A DNA stretch of 16,726 nucleotides, from positions 1-16,726 of the forward strand of contig DATFYM010000217.1 of NCBI GenBank assembly GCA_035315065.1. Reading direction: 5' to 3'. The notes beneath the pieces are model-generated. The model did not search any database and had not been told where the DNA came from. It saw only the letters and a program-made list of their open reading frames with translations. How positions within the stretch are numbered: the first letter of the stretch is position 1; each line of letters starts with the position of its first letter. This document shows positions 1 through 8,946 of the stretch, piece after piece. The stretch is from DATFYM01 sp035315065 (GTDB taxonomy: Bacteria > Acidobacteriota > Terriglobia > UBA7540). A program made the translations under genes and the position numbers.

Positions 1-2
1 CT

Positions 3-2777
<2,775 letters not shown>

Positions 2778-2835
2778 CAGAAGAATTGACGATTGCAGAT
2801 TGACGATTGACGATTGCAAGAGGCGCTCAGAAGCT

Positions 2836-2943
2836 GTGAACGAATCCTGGGAGCGCGGGCGTCTCGCCCGCTCTTGATCTTGAAGCTCTGACGCATAGAA
2901 GAGAAGAGCGGGCGAGACGCCCGCGCTCCCAGGATTTGTTCAC
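2836..2943. repeat. REPIN-like inverted pair, GCGGGCGTCTCGCCCGC core
   Basis: Two 40-nt arms (2836-2875 and 2904-2943) are reverse complements with one mismatch (39/40) around a 28-nt spacer. Each arm contains its own perfect small hairpin: GCGGGCG / TCT / CGCCCGC at 2855-2871 and its counterpart at 2908-2924. Two hairpin-bearing REP-like units in inverted orientation about 110 bp long is the layout of a REPIN, a non-autonomous element moved by RAYT (TnpA-REP) transposases. No RAYT gene lies in the window, so the class is assigned on architecture only. Confidence 0.75.
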
Positions 2944-2951
2944 ACGATCTT

Positions 2952-3022
2952 AGTCGTCAGTTGCTTTCAGACGCGGACTCCGGGTCAGGGACACCTGACA
3001 ACGGACGACTGACAACTGACGC
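2952..3022. repeat. Inner heptamer hairpin, CTGACAA type
   Basis: The right arm at 2995-3022 is CTGACAA, CGGACGA, CTGACAA, CTGACGC. The left arm around 2952-2970 (GTCGTCAGTTGCTTTCAG) is a shorter, imperfect reverse complement. It nests inside the ATTGACG arrays, directly after the REPIN-like pair. Confidence 0.55.
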
Positions 3023-3041
3023 CTTTTCCAATCGTCAATCG

Positions 3042-4400
3042 TCAATTCTTCGTCGTCTTAAGGCCCTTGGTATCCTGTCCACCTTGATGCAGCACCAAGT
3101 GGGTGACTTCGCCCTTCTCGTTTCTGAAAAACTCGATTTGTGCGTCCACCACCTTCAGGAAGAACTTCGTCTCCGTCTCCGCAAAAACCGGTATCTTGGG
3201 CTGGCCGGTTGCCTGTGCCATGAGCTGGCCGTTTTCGAGGGTCACCACCAAAATAAAGTTCGGGTTTAATTCATACCTGCCCACGTAGTCGGCGAGAGTC
3301 TTTGGCGGCACGGCGATTTCCTTCCTCTCCGAGGCCAATACGACACTCTCGCCGTGGGCCAGGGCTGCCACATTCGCCGCGATATCGCCCGGCGCTGATC
3401 CATTCAAATTGCCCAGGACAACGACCGTTAGCTTATCATCGGGGTAGTACTTCAATGACGTGTTGAAGCCTTCGATTCCGCCCCCATGTTCGATCAGCTT
3501 GTGTCCCTTTACCGTGCTCACGGCAAGCCCGCACGCATAGTCCTGCTTATACGGCGTGGTCATCTTTTCGAGCGATGCCGGCGAGAGCAGCTTCCCGCCG
3601 AAAAGTCCCTGCTCCCACCGCAGTAAGTCTTCGGTTGTGGAATAGAGACCACCGGCGGAGAAGGGGATGCTCATGTGTATGAAGCCCGTATTCTGGGGCC
3701 CGTTCGGACCGGGCGAATATCCCGCCGCGCGGCGGGGGATAATGGCGGAGTTGGAATCGTAGCCCGAGTCTCTCATCCCGAGCGGGGTGAAGATGTTCTC
3801 CTGCACAAACTTCTCATAACTCTCGCCGCTGATCTTCTCGATCAGGTAGCCCAGCAGGACGTATCCGGAATTGCTGTAGCTCCATTTCTCACCGGGCTGG
3901 AATTCCAGCGGCTTGTCGCGGAATCGCGCTACAAGCTTCTCGGGAGTAGTGGCAATAGCCTCAGTGGATTGGTAATCGGGAAACCCGGTAAAGCTCGGGA
4001 TGCCGGAAGTGTGGGTGAGCAGATTATAGATTGTCACCTTGTCCCACGCGGGCGGCGCATCGGGCATGTACTTCTTTACCGGGTCATCGACCTTCAGCTT
4101 GCCACGTTCCTCCAAGAGCAAAATGCTGGCCGCCGTGAACTGCTTGGTGAGGGAGCCCAGCCGGAACTTGGTGGTGGGCGAGTTCGGAATGTCCCATTCG
4201 AGGTTGGCGAACCCGTACCCCTTGTCGAGCAGCACCGTCCCGCCACGAGCGACAAGCACGGAGCCCATGAACTGCTTGCTCGAAACATAAGATTGGACCA
4301 CCTGTTCCATCCGAGGCACATTGTCCTGTGCCAGGCAGGCACTCCCCAATATTGCCCAAGAGCTCGCCAGCCAAACCGCAAGCGCGATTCTTCGAGTCAC
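3042..4400 (-). CDS. Exported serine hydrolase, class C beta-lactamase fold, with C-terminal DUF3471-like domain
   Basis: A 452-residue protein starting at GTG (4398-4400), chosen because AAGGAG lies 9 nt upstream and the signal peptide follows at once. Residues 1-25 are a Sec signal (hydrophobic core ALAVWLASSWAILGSA; likely cleavage after CLA-Q). The beta-lactamase/penicillin-binding fold spans about 30-345. Its three catalytic motifs are S83-L-T-K86 (acylated Ser and Lys), Y175-S-N177 and H305-G-G. Residues about 360-445 form a beta-rich DUF3471-type tail (PPKTLADYVGRYELNP...) often found behind this domain. The enzyme is periplasmic or extracytoplasmic; substrates in this family range from D-amino peptides and esters to beta-lactams and cannot be read from the sequence. 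The last two residues and the TGA lie inside a heptamer array. It is probably monocistronic, convergent with the kinase. Confidence 0.93.
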   Translation of the reverse strand: MTRRIALAVWLASSWAILGSACLAQDNVPRMEQVVQSYVSSKQFMGSVLVARGGTVLLDKGYGFANLEWDIPNSPTTKFRLGSLTKQFTAASILLLEERGKLKVDDPVKKYMPDAPPAWDKVTIYNLLTHTSGIPSFTGFPDYQSTEAIATTPEKLVARFRDKPLEFQPGEKWSYSNSGYVLLGYLIEKISGESYEKFVQENIFTPLGMRDSGYDSNSAIIPRRAAGYSPGPNGPQNTGFIHMSIPFSAGGLYSTTEDLLRWEQGLFGGKLLSPASLEKMTTPYKQDYACGLAVSTVKGHKLIEHGGGIEGFNTSLKYYPDDKLTVVVLGNLNGSAPGDIAANVAALAHGESVVLASERKEIAVPPKTLADYVGRYELNPNFILVVTLENGQLMAQATGQPKIPVFAETETKFFLKVVDAQIEFFRNEKGEVTHLVLHQGGQDTKGLKTTKN

Positions 4401-5222
4401 GATGCTCTTCTCCTTAGCCGGCCCTTAGCCGGAATTTCCGTTTTCAATTTTCCACCGGTCGATAACATACACCTGCCCGCCACTGAGCGCAATTGTCAGG
4501 CACTCCCCGTAGAGGTGCGCTGCGCTTGCTTGTTCCCTCGGACACGCGGCCCGCCGGCTGGAACGTGGACGCCATCCCAACAACCATCCCGCTTGAAGTT
4601 TTTTCTTGATTTTTCTCCTGATGTGATAGCCTAGAAATGCCAGTCGTCGGGGCTAGAAAACAAATGGTGAGAGGTCAATGGTAAATCGTGAAGAGAACTA
4701 ATTTCAGGGAGCAAGTCAGCATCAGGGCGACGGGGCGAAAACAAAGCCAAAGCAAAGCCACGGGGATAAACTCTTTATGTTCAAAAGGCTATGTTTAAAA
4801 CGTCAAAAACAAAGCCACGGCGCCTATCGTCCATTACCTCAGCAGCTTACAGACGTTCTGACCGCGGTTTTTCGCTAATTGCTACCGGTGGCGGTACCCT
4901 CTCTATTGCGGATTCTGGATTTGGGAAGGGGGAAGGGCCGAACAAAGCCAAGAAAAGCCTAGGCTTGGCCGGCTAGGCACCAGGAGAAATCTTCGGTCGA
5001 AGCGCGAATATTCACTGGATTCAGTAGGTTAAACGATAGCACCACAATTGCTGAATTGGGAGAGACCGGGGGCCAACAAGGGGAACCGGAAACAGGGGAG
5101 AGGGAACCGGGAACAGGCACAGGGAACGGATGAAGAAACAGATGGACGTACGATCGCCAAATCAAGCTTGCGATCACAAGCCGGAAAGCCCATCCCAAGA
5201 ATGCCCTGCCGGCAGGCGGCAA
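4401..5222. other. Long intergenic region without a convincing gene
   Basis: This 820-bp gap holds the upstream region of the serine hydrolase, including a duplicated 11-12-nt CCGGCTAAGG block at its ribosome-binding site on the minus strand. In the middle are four irregular copies of ACAAAGCCA or CAAAGCCA (4741, 4753, 4809, 4942), a 12-bp perfect palindrome AAGCCTAGGCTT (4955-4966), and a heptamer array (5081-5128). It is more AT-rich and less codon-like than the flanks. Short open frames exist but have no ribosome-binding site, no recognisable protein, and partly translate the repeats. No tRNA or rRNA was recognised. Confidence 0.6.
5081..5128. repeat. Heptamer array, GGGAACA type (single arm)
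   Basis: Seven units in register: GGGAACC, GGAAACA, GGGGAGA, GGGAACC, GGGAACA, GGCACA (one base short), GGGAACG. No inverted partner lies nearby, but the same heptamer in the opposite orientation occurs at 6084-6104 on the other side of the HAD gene. The two copies together bracket that gene. Confidence 0.7.
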
Positions 5223-5966
5223 TTAGTTCTGAAAGCGAGCCTCAACGTCGGGAAGGGGAACCTCGGCGAATCCGCGGCACGCCCAGTCGGCCGCACCGAG
5301 CGCCTCCATCGGTCGTGTGTGGGCGAGCGCCAGGCACTTCATCCCGGCGGCGTGGGCGGCTTGGATGCCAGCCGGCGCGTCCTCGATCACCAGGCACTCG
5401 CGAGGCGCAAGGCCCGCAAGCCCACCTCGGTTTTGGCCGGGGTTCGGGCCTGTGACTTGGCCCGCGGTTTGACTTGGTTCGGGGGGCAAGCGACGCAACC
5501 CCTCCAGCGCTTTGAGGTAGATCTCGGGATCGGGCTTGCCGCGCTCGGTGTCTTCGGCGGAGATCAGCACCGGGAATTTCTCCCGCAGCCCGAGCTTCCC
5601 GAGCAGGTGCTCGATCTCCGGCCGCAGACTTCCGCTGGCGATGGCGAGCGGGTACCTCGCGGAAACGGCGCGGACGAATTCCACGGCGCCCGGCTCGGGC
5701 GGCAAGCCTTCGCGAATCGCATCCCAGTAGGTGTGGGCCTTCCACTCCACCAGCTCGTCGCGGCGGGCGGTGTTGATCGGACGACCGTGAGTGCCGTAGA
5801 GGTGCGCCACGATGCCGCGGTCGTCAAGGGCCAAGTAATCGCGATAGTATTCCTCGGCGCTGACCTGCCACCCTTCGCGCGCCGCCATCTGCTGCGTGAT
5901 ACGCATGATCAGGGGCTCGCTATCTACGAGGATGCCGTCGAAGTCGAAGATGATGGCGCGCAGCAT
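5223..5966 (-). CDS. HAD-superfamily hydrolase, beta-phosphoglucomutase/phosphatase type (subfamily IA)
   Basis: 247 residues from ATG at 5964-5966. The frame stays open upstream, but that extension only translates repeat DNA, and FDFDG motifs normally begin within 10 residues of the start. Motif I is D8-F-D10-G (nucleophile and acid/base Asp), followed by an alpha-helical cap (about 18-90). Motif II is S111 in IASGS, motif III is K144 in GKPDPEIY, and motif IV is E195-D196 in VIEDAPAGIQAA. All catalytic residues are present, so it should be an active cytosolic phosphatase or phosphomutase; the substrate is unknown. Residues about 160-188 (PPEPSQTAGQVTGPNPGQNR...) are a Pro/Gly/Gln-rich insertion between motifs III and IV that I do not expect in this family. 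No clear Shine-Dalgarno is visible; a heptamer array lies within 10 nt of the start. Confidence 0.9.
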   Translation of the reverse strand: MLRAIIFDFDGILVDSEPLIMRITQQMAAREGWQVSAEEYYRDYLALDDRGIVAHLYGTHGRPINTARRDELVEWKAHTYWDAIREGLPPEPGAVEFVRAVSARYPLAIASGSLRPEIEHLLGKLGLREKFPVLISAEDTERGKPDPEIYLKALEGLRRLPPEPSQTAGQVTGPNPGQNRGGLAGLAPRECLVIEDAPAGIQAAHAAGMKCLALAHTRPMEALGAADWACRGFAEVPLPDVEARFQN

Positions 5967-5974
5967 AGAGAGGC

Positions 5975-6104
5975 AATAGGGAATAGGGAACGGAATAGCG
6001 GTACATGGTAGACAATAGACGGGGAAGAGCTGTGGATGCCGGTCTTCCCTGTATGCCATCTACCGTCTACTGTCTACCATTTTCCTGTTCCCTGTTCCCT
6101 ACAG
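5975..6104. repeat. Double nested heptamer hairpin in the divergent HAD/ccdA gap
   Basis: The outer arms are 5975-5996 (AATAGGGAATAGGGAACGG) and 6084-6104 (CCTGTTC, CCTGTTC, CCTACAG). The inner arms are 6006-6022 (TGGTAGACAATAGACGG) and 6056-6079 (reverse complement reads TGGTAGACAGTAGACGG). Both repeat with a 7-bp period but use different heptamers (GGGAATA/GGGAACA outside, GTAGACA inside). The loop is about 33 nt. The structure fills the space where divergent promoters for the HAD gene and ccdA would be expected. Confidence 0.75.
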
Positions 6105-6228
6105 CCTGTCATGGTACACTCATATTCTGGGCGCAAGCAAGGCGCGTCGTCTCGTTGTCTCGTTGCCGTCGACGGGCGCATCCAATCAGAGGAGCCGAGT
6201 CGTAAAGAATGAGGAGGAGTTGTGGTTC

Positions 6229-6954
6229 ATGACGCATGAGCTGAGCATTCCGATCGCGTTCGTCGCCGGCATCATCTCGTTCCTTTCTCCCTGCGTGCTG
6301 CCGCTGGTGCCGGGCTACATCTCCATGCTTTCGGGCGAGTCCATCGAGCAATTGAAGGCTACCGGCGGTTCGGAGTTGACCCGGCGCATTTTTCGCAACT
6401 CCATCGCCTTCGTGGTGGGATTCTCGATCGTGTTTATCGCCCTCGGCGCCTCGGCCACCGCGGTGGGGACTCTACTCCTCGCCAAGCGGCGGATCTTTGA
6501 AATAGTCGCGGGAATCATCGTCGTGATTTTTGGGCTTCACCTGACGGGCTTGGTCAAGATCCCCTTGCTCTATCGCGGTGCCCGAGTGAATACTGGCGCA
6601 CCTCGACGTGGCGTGGCCGGCGCCGGATTGCTGGGATTTGCCTTCGCCTTTGGATGGACGCCTTGCATCGGTCCCATTCTGGCCTCGATCCTGTTGCTGG
6701 CCGCCAACCGCGAGACGGTGTTCCAGGGGATGTTTCTGCTGGCGATTTACTCGGCCGGCCTGGCGCTCCCTTTCCTGATCACCAGCCTCGGTCTGACCCA
6801 GTTCCTGAAGTTCTACAGCCGGTTCCGGAAGCACCTGCACGCGGTGGAGGTGGTCTCCGGTGTTTTGCTCATCGCCATTGGTGTGCTGATGGTGCTGAAT
6901 AAGTTCACGATCCTGTCGGGGTACTTGTCGTTTTTGAACAGGTTCGCGCTCTGA
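6229..6954 (+). CDS. ccdA: CcdA-type cytochrome c biogenesis / thiol-disulfide electron carrier
   Basis: A 241-residue polytopic inner-membrane protein that moves reducing equivalents from cytoplasmic thioredoxin to periplasmic thioredoxin-fold partners (DsbD beta-domain/CcdA family). The start at 6229 is set by the GAGGAGGAG ribosome-binding site 10 nt upstream; an open extension to 6163 lacks one. About six hydrophobic segments are visible. The two redox cysteines sit in the expected pseudo-symmetric sites: C22 in FLSPCVLPLVPGY (TM1) and C146 in GWTPCIGPI (TM4). Length is normal for CcdA. It heads a co-directional cluster with lgt and three TlpA-like genes, which are its likely electron acceptors. 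A heptamer hairpin separates it from lgt. Confidence 0.95.
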   Translation: MTHELSIPIAFVAGIISFLSPCVLPLVPGYISMLSGESIEQLKATGGSELTRRIFRNSIAFVVGFSIVFIALGASATAVGTLLLAKRRIFEIVAGIIVVIFGLHLTGLVKIPLLYRGARVNTGAPRRGVAGAGLLGFAFAFGWTPCIGPILASILLLAANRETVFQGMFLLAIYSAGLALPFLITSLGLTQFLKFYSRFRKHLHAVEVVSGVLLIAIGVLMVLNKFTILSGYLSFLNRFAL

Positions 6955-6960
6955 GAAGGG

Positions 6961-7053
6961 GTGGCTAGTGGTTAGTGGCTAGTGGCTAGCAAAGAGGCAA
7001 GGCATACGGTTGCGGTCTCCTCACTAGCCACTAACCACTAGCCACTAGCCACT
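6961..7053. repeat. Heptamer hairpin, GTGGCTA type, between ccdA and lgt
   Basis: The left arm at 6961-6988 is GTGGCTA, GTGGTTA, GTGGCTA, GTGGCTA. The right arm at 7023-7053 is four reverse-complement heptamers (ACTAGCC, ACTAACC, ACTAGCC, ACTAGCC). The loop is about 34 nt. The single variant heptamer sits second in both arms when read left to right, so strict pairing leaves it out of register and pairing shifted by one heptamer fits better. The right arm ends 9 nt before the lgt start, overlapping the region where its ribosome-binding site should be. Confidence 0.8.
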
Positions 7054-7062
7054 GAGGTTAAG

Positions 7063-7998
7063 ATGCATCCTATTCTTTTCAGCATCGGTTCCTTCCACCT
7101 GCCCACTTATGGCGTGCTGCTGGCGTCGGCTCTGCTGGCCGCCCTCTACACTGTAGTGCGGCTGGGCCGGCGCGAGGGGCTCGACACGGCACGGTTGATG
7201 GATCTCAGCACCTGGATCATCGTCGTGTCGCTGTCGGGGGCGAAGGTGCTGATGGTGGTGACTGACTGGAGCGATTACCACAGCCTCGGCGATGTGTTTT
7301 CCTGGGCGACCATCCAGGCGGGCGGCGTTTTCTACGGCGGCTTTCTGGCGGCCGTGCTCTTCTCGGCGTGGTACGTTCGCGCCTATCGCCTGCCGACATG
7401 GAAGGTGTTTGACGTCTACGCGCCGGCCATCGCGCTGGGCCAGAGCATCGGCAGGCTCGGATGCTTCGCCGCCGGCTGCGACTACGGCAAACCGGCCCAC
7501 TCGTCCCTGGCCGTGATTTTCACCAATCCCTACAGCCACGACCTGGTGGGCGTGCCGCTGGGCATTCCGCTCCACCCTACACAGGTCTACGAGTCGCTGG
7601 CGACGCTCGCCATCTTCGGTTTCCTGATTTGGTGGTTTCCGCGCAAGACGCGCGACGGCGAAGTGTTCTTGATCTACCTGGCGCTCTACGCGGTGGCGCG
7701 GTTCTTTCTGGAGTTCCTGCGCGGGGACGAGGACCGCGGCTTTGTTTTTCACCACCTGCTTTCGACGTCGCAGTTCATTGCCCTCCTGGCTCTGGTGGCC
7801 GCAGCCGGCTTGGCTTACTTCTTCTACGGTCGCCGGGGTGTAGCGCCGGTCCCGCATGCGGCACCGGCACCTGCCGCCCCTTCGCTTCGCTCAGGACAAG
7901 TTCTAAAGGGCGGCGCTGCAGCCAAGGTACCTGCCGCTACAACAACTGCCGTCTTAAAGGGAGGCGCTGCAAGGCTTGCGAAGCGGTCCCGCGGTTGA
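7063..7998 (+). CDS. lgt: Prolipoprotein diacylglyceryl transferase
   Basis: Transfers diacylglycerol from phosphatidylglycerol to the lipobox cysteine of preprolipoproteins in the inner membrane. 311 residues; ATG at 7063 with GAGG 5 nt upstream. Family landmarks: the N-terminal PILFSIGSFHLPTYGVLL, GGVFYGG (88-93, with Tyr where the E. coli enzyme has His), the signature G126-QSIGRLGCFAAGCDYGKP (126-144) with essential R131, HPTQVYE (171-177), and the C-terminal Arg in FLEFLRGDE (R220). The GCxxxGCxYG signature is the cysteine-containing variant, not the GNFxNxE form of Proteobacteria. The last membrane segment ends near residue 256. The remaining ~52 residues (APAPAAPSLRS...VLKGGAARLAKRSRG) are a low-complexity tail encoded by degenerate repeat DNA and probably not part of the enzyme core. 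Confidence 0.95.
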   Translation: MHPILFSIGSFHLPTYGVLLASALLAALYTVVRLGRREGLDTARLMDLSTWIIVVSLSGAKVLMVVTDWSDYHSLGDVFSWATIQAGGVFYGGFLAAVLFSAWYVRAYRLPTWKVFDVYAPAIALGQSIGRLGCFAAGCDYGKPAHSSLAVIFTNPYSHDLVGVPLGIPLHPTQVYESLATLAIFGFLIWWFPRKTRDGEVFLIYLALYAVARFFLEFLRGDEDRGFVFHHLLSTSQFIALLALVAAAGLAYFFYGRRGVAPVPHAAPAPAAPSLRSGQVLKGGAAAKVPAATTTAVLKGGAARLAKRSRG

Positions 7999-8065
7999 AG
8001 GGTTGCGGAAGAACACAATCGTAGCGCCGTGCTTTAGCCCGGCACTTGAAGAGTTGCGGGAAGAC
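7904..8065 (+). repeat. Degenerate direct repeats across the lgt 3' end and the tlpA1 leader
   Basis: Two pairs of direct repeats, each with copies 51 bp apart: TAAAGGG(C/A)GGCGCTGCA at 7904-7920 and 7955-7971, inside lgt; and TTGAAG(G/A)GTTGCGG at 7995 and 8046, between lgt and the first TlpA gene. Between the second pair is GTAGCGCCGTGCTTTAGCCCGGC (8021-8043), which can form an imperfect hairpin. The second copy of the second pair supplies the purine-rich stretch used as ribosome-binding site for the next gene. Confidence 0.5.
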
Positions 8066-8068
8066 AAG

Positions 8069-8788
8069 ATGAGTGAGTTGGAGAAAGAACCGGAAGTGAA
8101 TGCGGGCGGTCCAGCGACAAGCGGGGCCACCAGTGGGGCTGAAAGCCAATCGCCACTGCCGGCGTCCGCAGAGGTGCATCCTGAGCCGGTGCATCGCACC
8201 AAGAGGCTGGGTATGGCCGTGGCGGCGATCCTGATCGTGGCCGGACTGCATTTCGTCAATCGCATCTGGATTGCCCCTGCGGCAGGCCGCTCCGCCGCGA
8301 CCCGGGACCAGAAGCATCCGATGGCGCCAAATTTCTCGCTGAAGGATCTGAACGGGAACAAGCTCGACCTTGCGGACTACAAAGGCAAGGTGGTGCTCCT
8401 CGATTTCTGGGCGACGTGGTGCGGTCCCTGCCGCATCGAGATCCCGGGCTTCGTCGAACTTCAAGAGCGCTATCGTAACCGGGGCCTCGCCGTGATCGGC
8501 GTCTTAACTCAGGACGATCCCTCCAACGTGCCCGAGTTTTATGAAGAGTTCAAGATGAACTATCCGGTAGCCCTCGGCGACGATGACGGTAAGGTTGCCG
8601 GCCTCTATGACTGCTGCTTCGGCCTGCCCACTACATTTGTGATCGGGCGCGACGGTCGCATTTATGCCAAGCATGAGGGCGCCGCGCCAGGCTCGTACTT
8701 TCAGAACGAGGTGAGAGAACTCCTGGCGGTCAACGGCGATACGGAAGCGAAAGACTTCAAAGTGGGCCGTGGAGCGGAGAGCGAATAG
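8069..8788 (+). CDS. Membrane-anchored TlpA-like thioredoxin, first paralog (short form)
   Basis: 239 residues; ATG at 8069, with GGGAAG upstream. A cytoplasmic N-tail (1-45) is followed by one membrane anchor (about 47-63) and a periplasmic TlpA/ResA-type thioredoxin domain (about 83-222). The active site is WATW-C118-GP-C121, with cis-Pro at P187 in FGLPTTF. There is no lipobox, so the anchor is the uncleaved helix. It probably receives electrons from CcdA and reduces periplasmic disulfides, for example apocytochrome c. Unlike its two downstream paralogs it has an extra C182-C183 pair and lacks the C-terminal cysteine-cluster domain. Its end KDFKVGRGAESE-stop aligns with the SFKTAGGGDGSENID of the second copy, so the stop replaces an Asn codon, and a REPIN-like element begins 12 bp later. 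Confidence 0.92.
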   Translation: MSELEKEPEVNAGGPATSGATSGAESQSPLPASAEVHPEPVHRTKRLGMAVAAILIVAGLHFVNRIWIAPAAGRSAATRDQKHPMAPNFSLKDLNGNKLDLADYKGKVVLLDFWATWCGPCRIEIPGFVELQERYRNRGLAVIGVLTQDDPSNVPEFYEEFKMNYPVALGDDDGKVAGLYDCCFGLPTTFVIGRDGRIYAKHEGAAPGSYFQNEVRELLAVNGDTEAKDFKVGRGAESE

Positions 8789-8799
8789 ATCGGATAGAA

Positions 8800-8929
8800 C
8801 GCTTGGAGTGCGGTCCCGCCACGCGGGACTGCCGCTTTCTTTTCGCCGCCGAGGACGCGTCACAGGCCAAGCCACACGCAGCCAAAGGGAAAGCGGCAGT
8901 CCCGCGAGGCGGGACCGCACTCCAAAGCG
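8800..8929. repeat. REPIN-like inverted pair, GGAGTGCGGTCCCGCC type
   Basis: Arms at 8800-8839 and 8889-8929 are reverse complements apart from one single-base indel and one mismatch, around a 49-nt spacer. Each arm carries an imperfect internal hairpin (GCGGTCCCGC / GCGGGACTGCCGC). The layout matches the 2836-2943 element but the sequence differs. It lies between the first and second TlpA genes, starting 12 bp after the first gene's stop and ending 17 bp before the second gene's start. Confidence 0.75.
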
Positions 8930-8946
8930 GGCAGTAGGGGAGAAAC

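Larger units (their letters stand above)
2785..3050. repeat. Outer heptamer arrays (ATTGACG type) of a composite palindrome between convergent genes
   Basis: The left array at 2785-2819 is five heptamers: ATTGACG, ATTGCAG, ATTGACG, ATTGACG, ATTGCAA. The right array at 3030-3050 is AATCGTC, AATCGTC, AATTCTT, the reverse complement of the left type; both arrays also share the flanking AAGAATTGACGATTG block in opposite orientation. Between them lie a REPIN-like pair (2836-2943) and a second heptamer hairpin (2952-3022). The whole fills the gap between the kinase and the convergent serine hydrolase and includes the hydrolase stop codon. It may act as a bidirectional terminator or mRNA 3' stabiliser (inference); there is no T-run of the intrinsic-terminator kind. 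Confidence 0.75.

Noticed and set aside
2836..2943. Classical intrinsic (Rho-independent) terminator
   Set aside because: The stem is strong, but neither side is followed by a T-run, so I list it as a repeat and mention termination only as a possibility.
3675..4634. 319-codon plus-strand frame opposite the serine hydrolase
   Set aside because: Antisense to a gene with intact SxxK, YxN and HGG motifs; no ribosome-binding site or recognisable fold.
4791..4976. 61-codon frame in the long gap, and an 87-codon minus-strand frame at 4959-5222
   Set aside because: No ribosome-binding site or protein similarity that I recognise; the second mostly translates the GGGAACA array.
5130..6011. 293-codon plus-strand frame opposite the HAD gene
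   Set aside because: The minus strand carries all four HAD motifs; this frame starts and ends in repeat DNA.
5967..6059. 31-residue N-terminal extension of the HAD protein
   Set aside because: It only translates the heptamer array; the FDFDG motif sits correctly when the ATG at 5964-5966 is used.
6163..6228. 22-residue N-terminal extension of CcdA
   Set aside because: GAGGAGGAG lies inside it at the right distance for the ATG at 6229, and the hydrophobic protein begins there.
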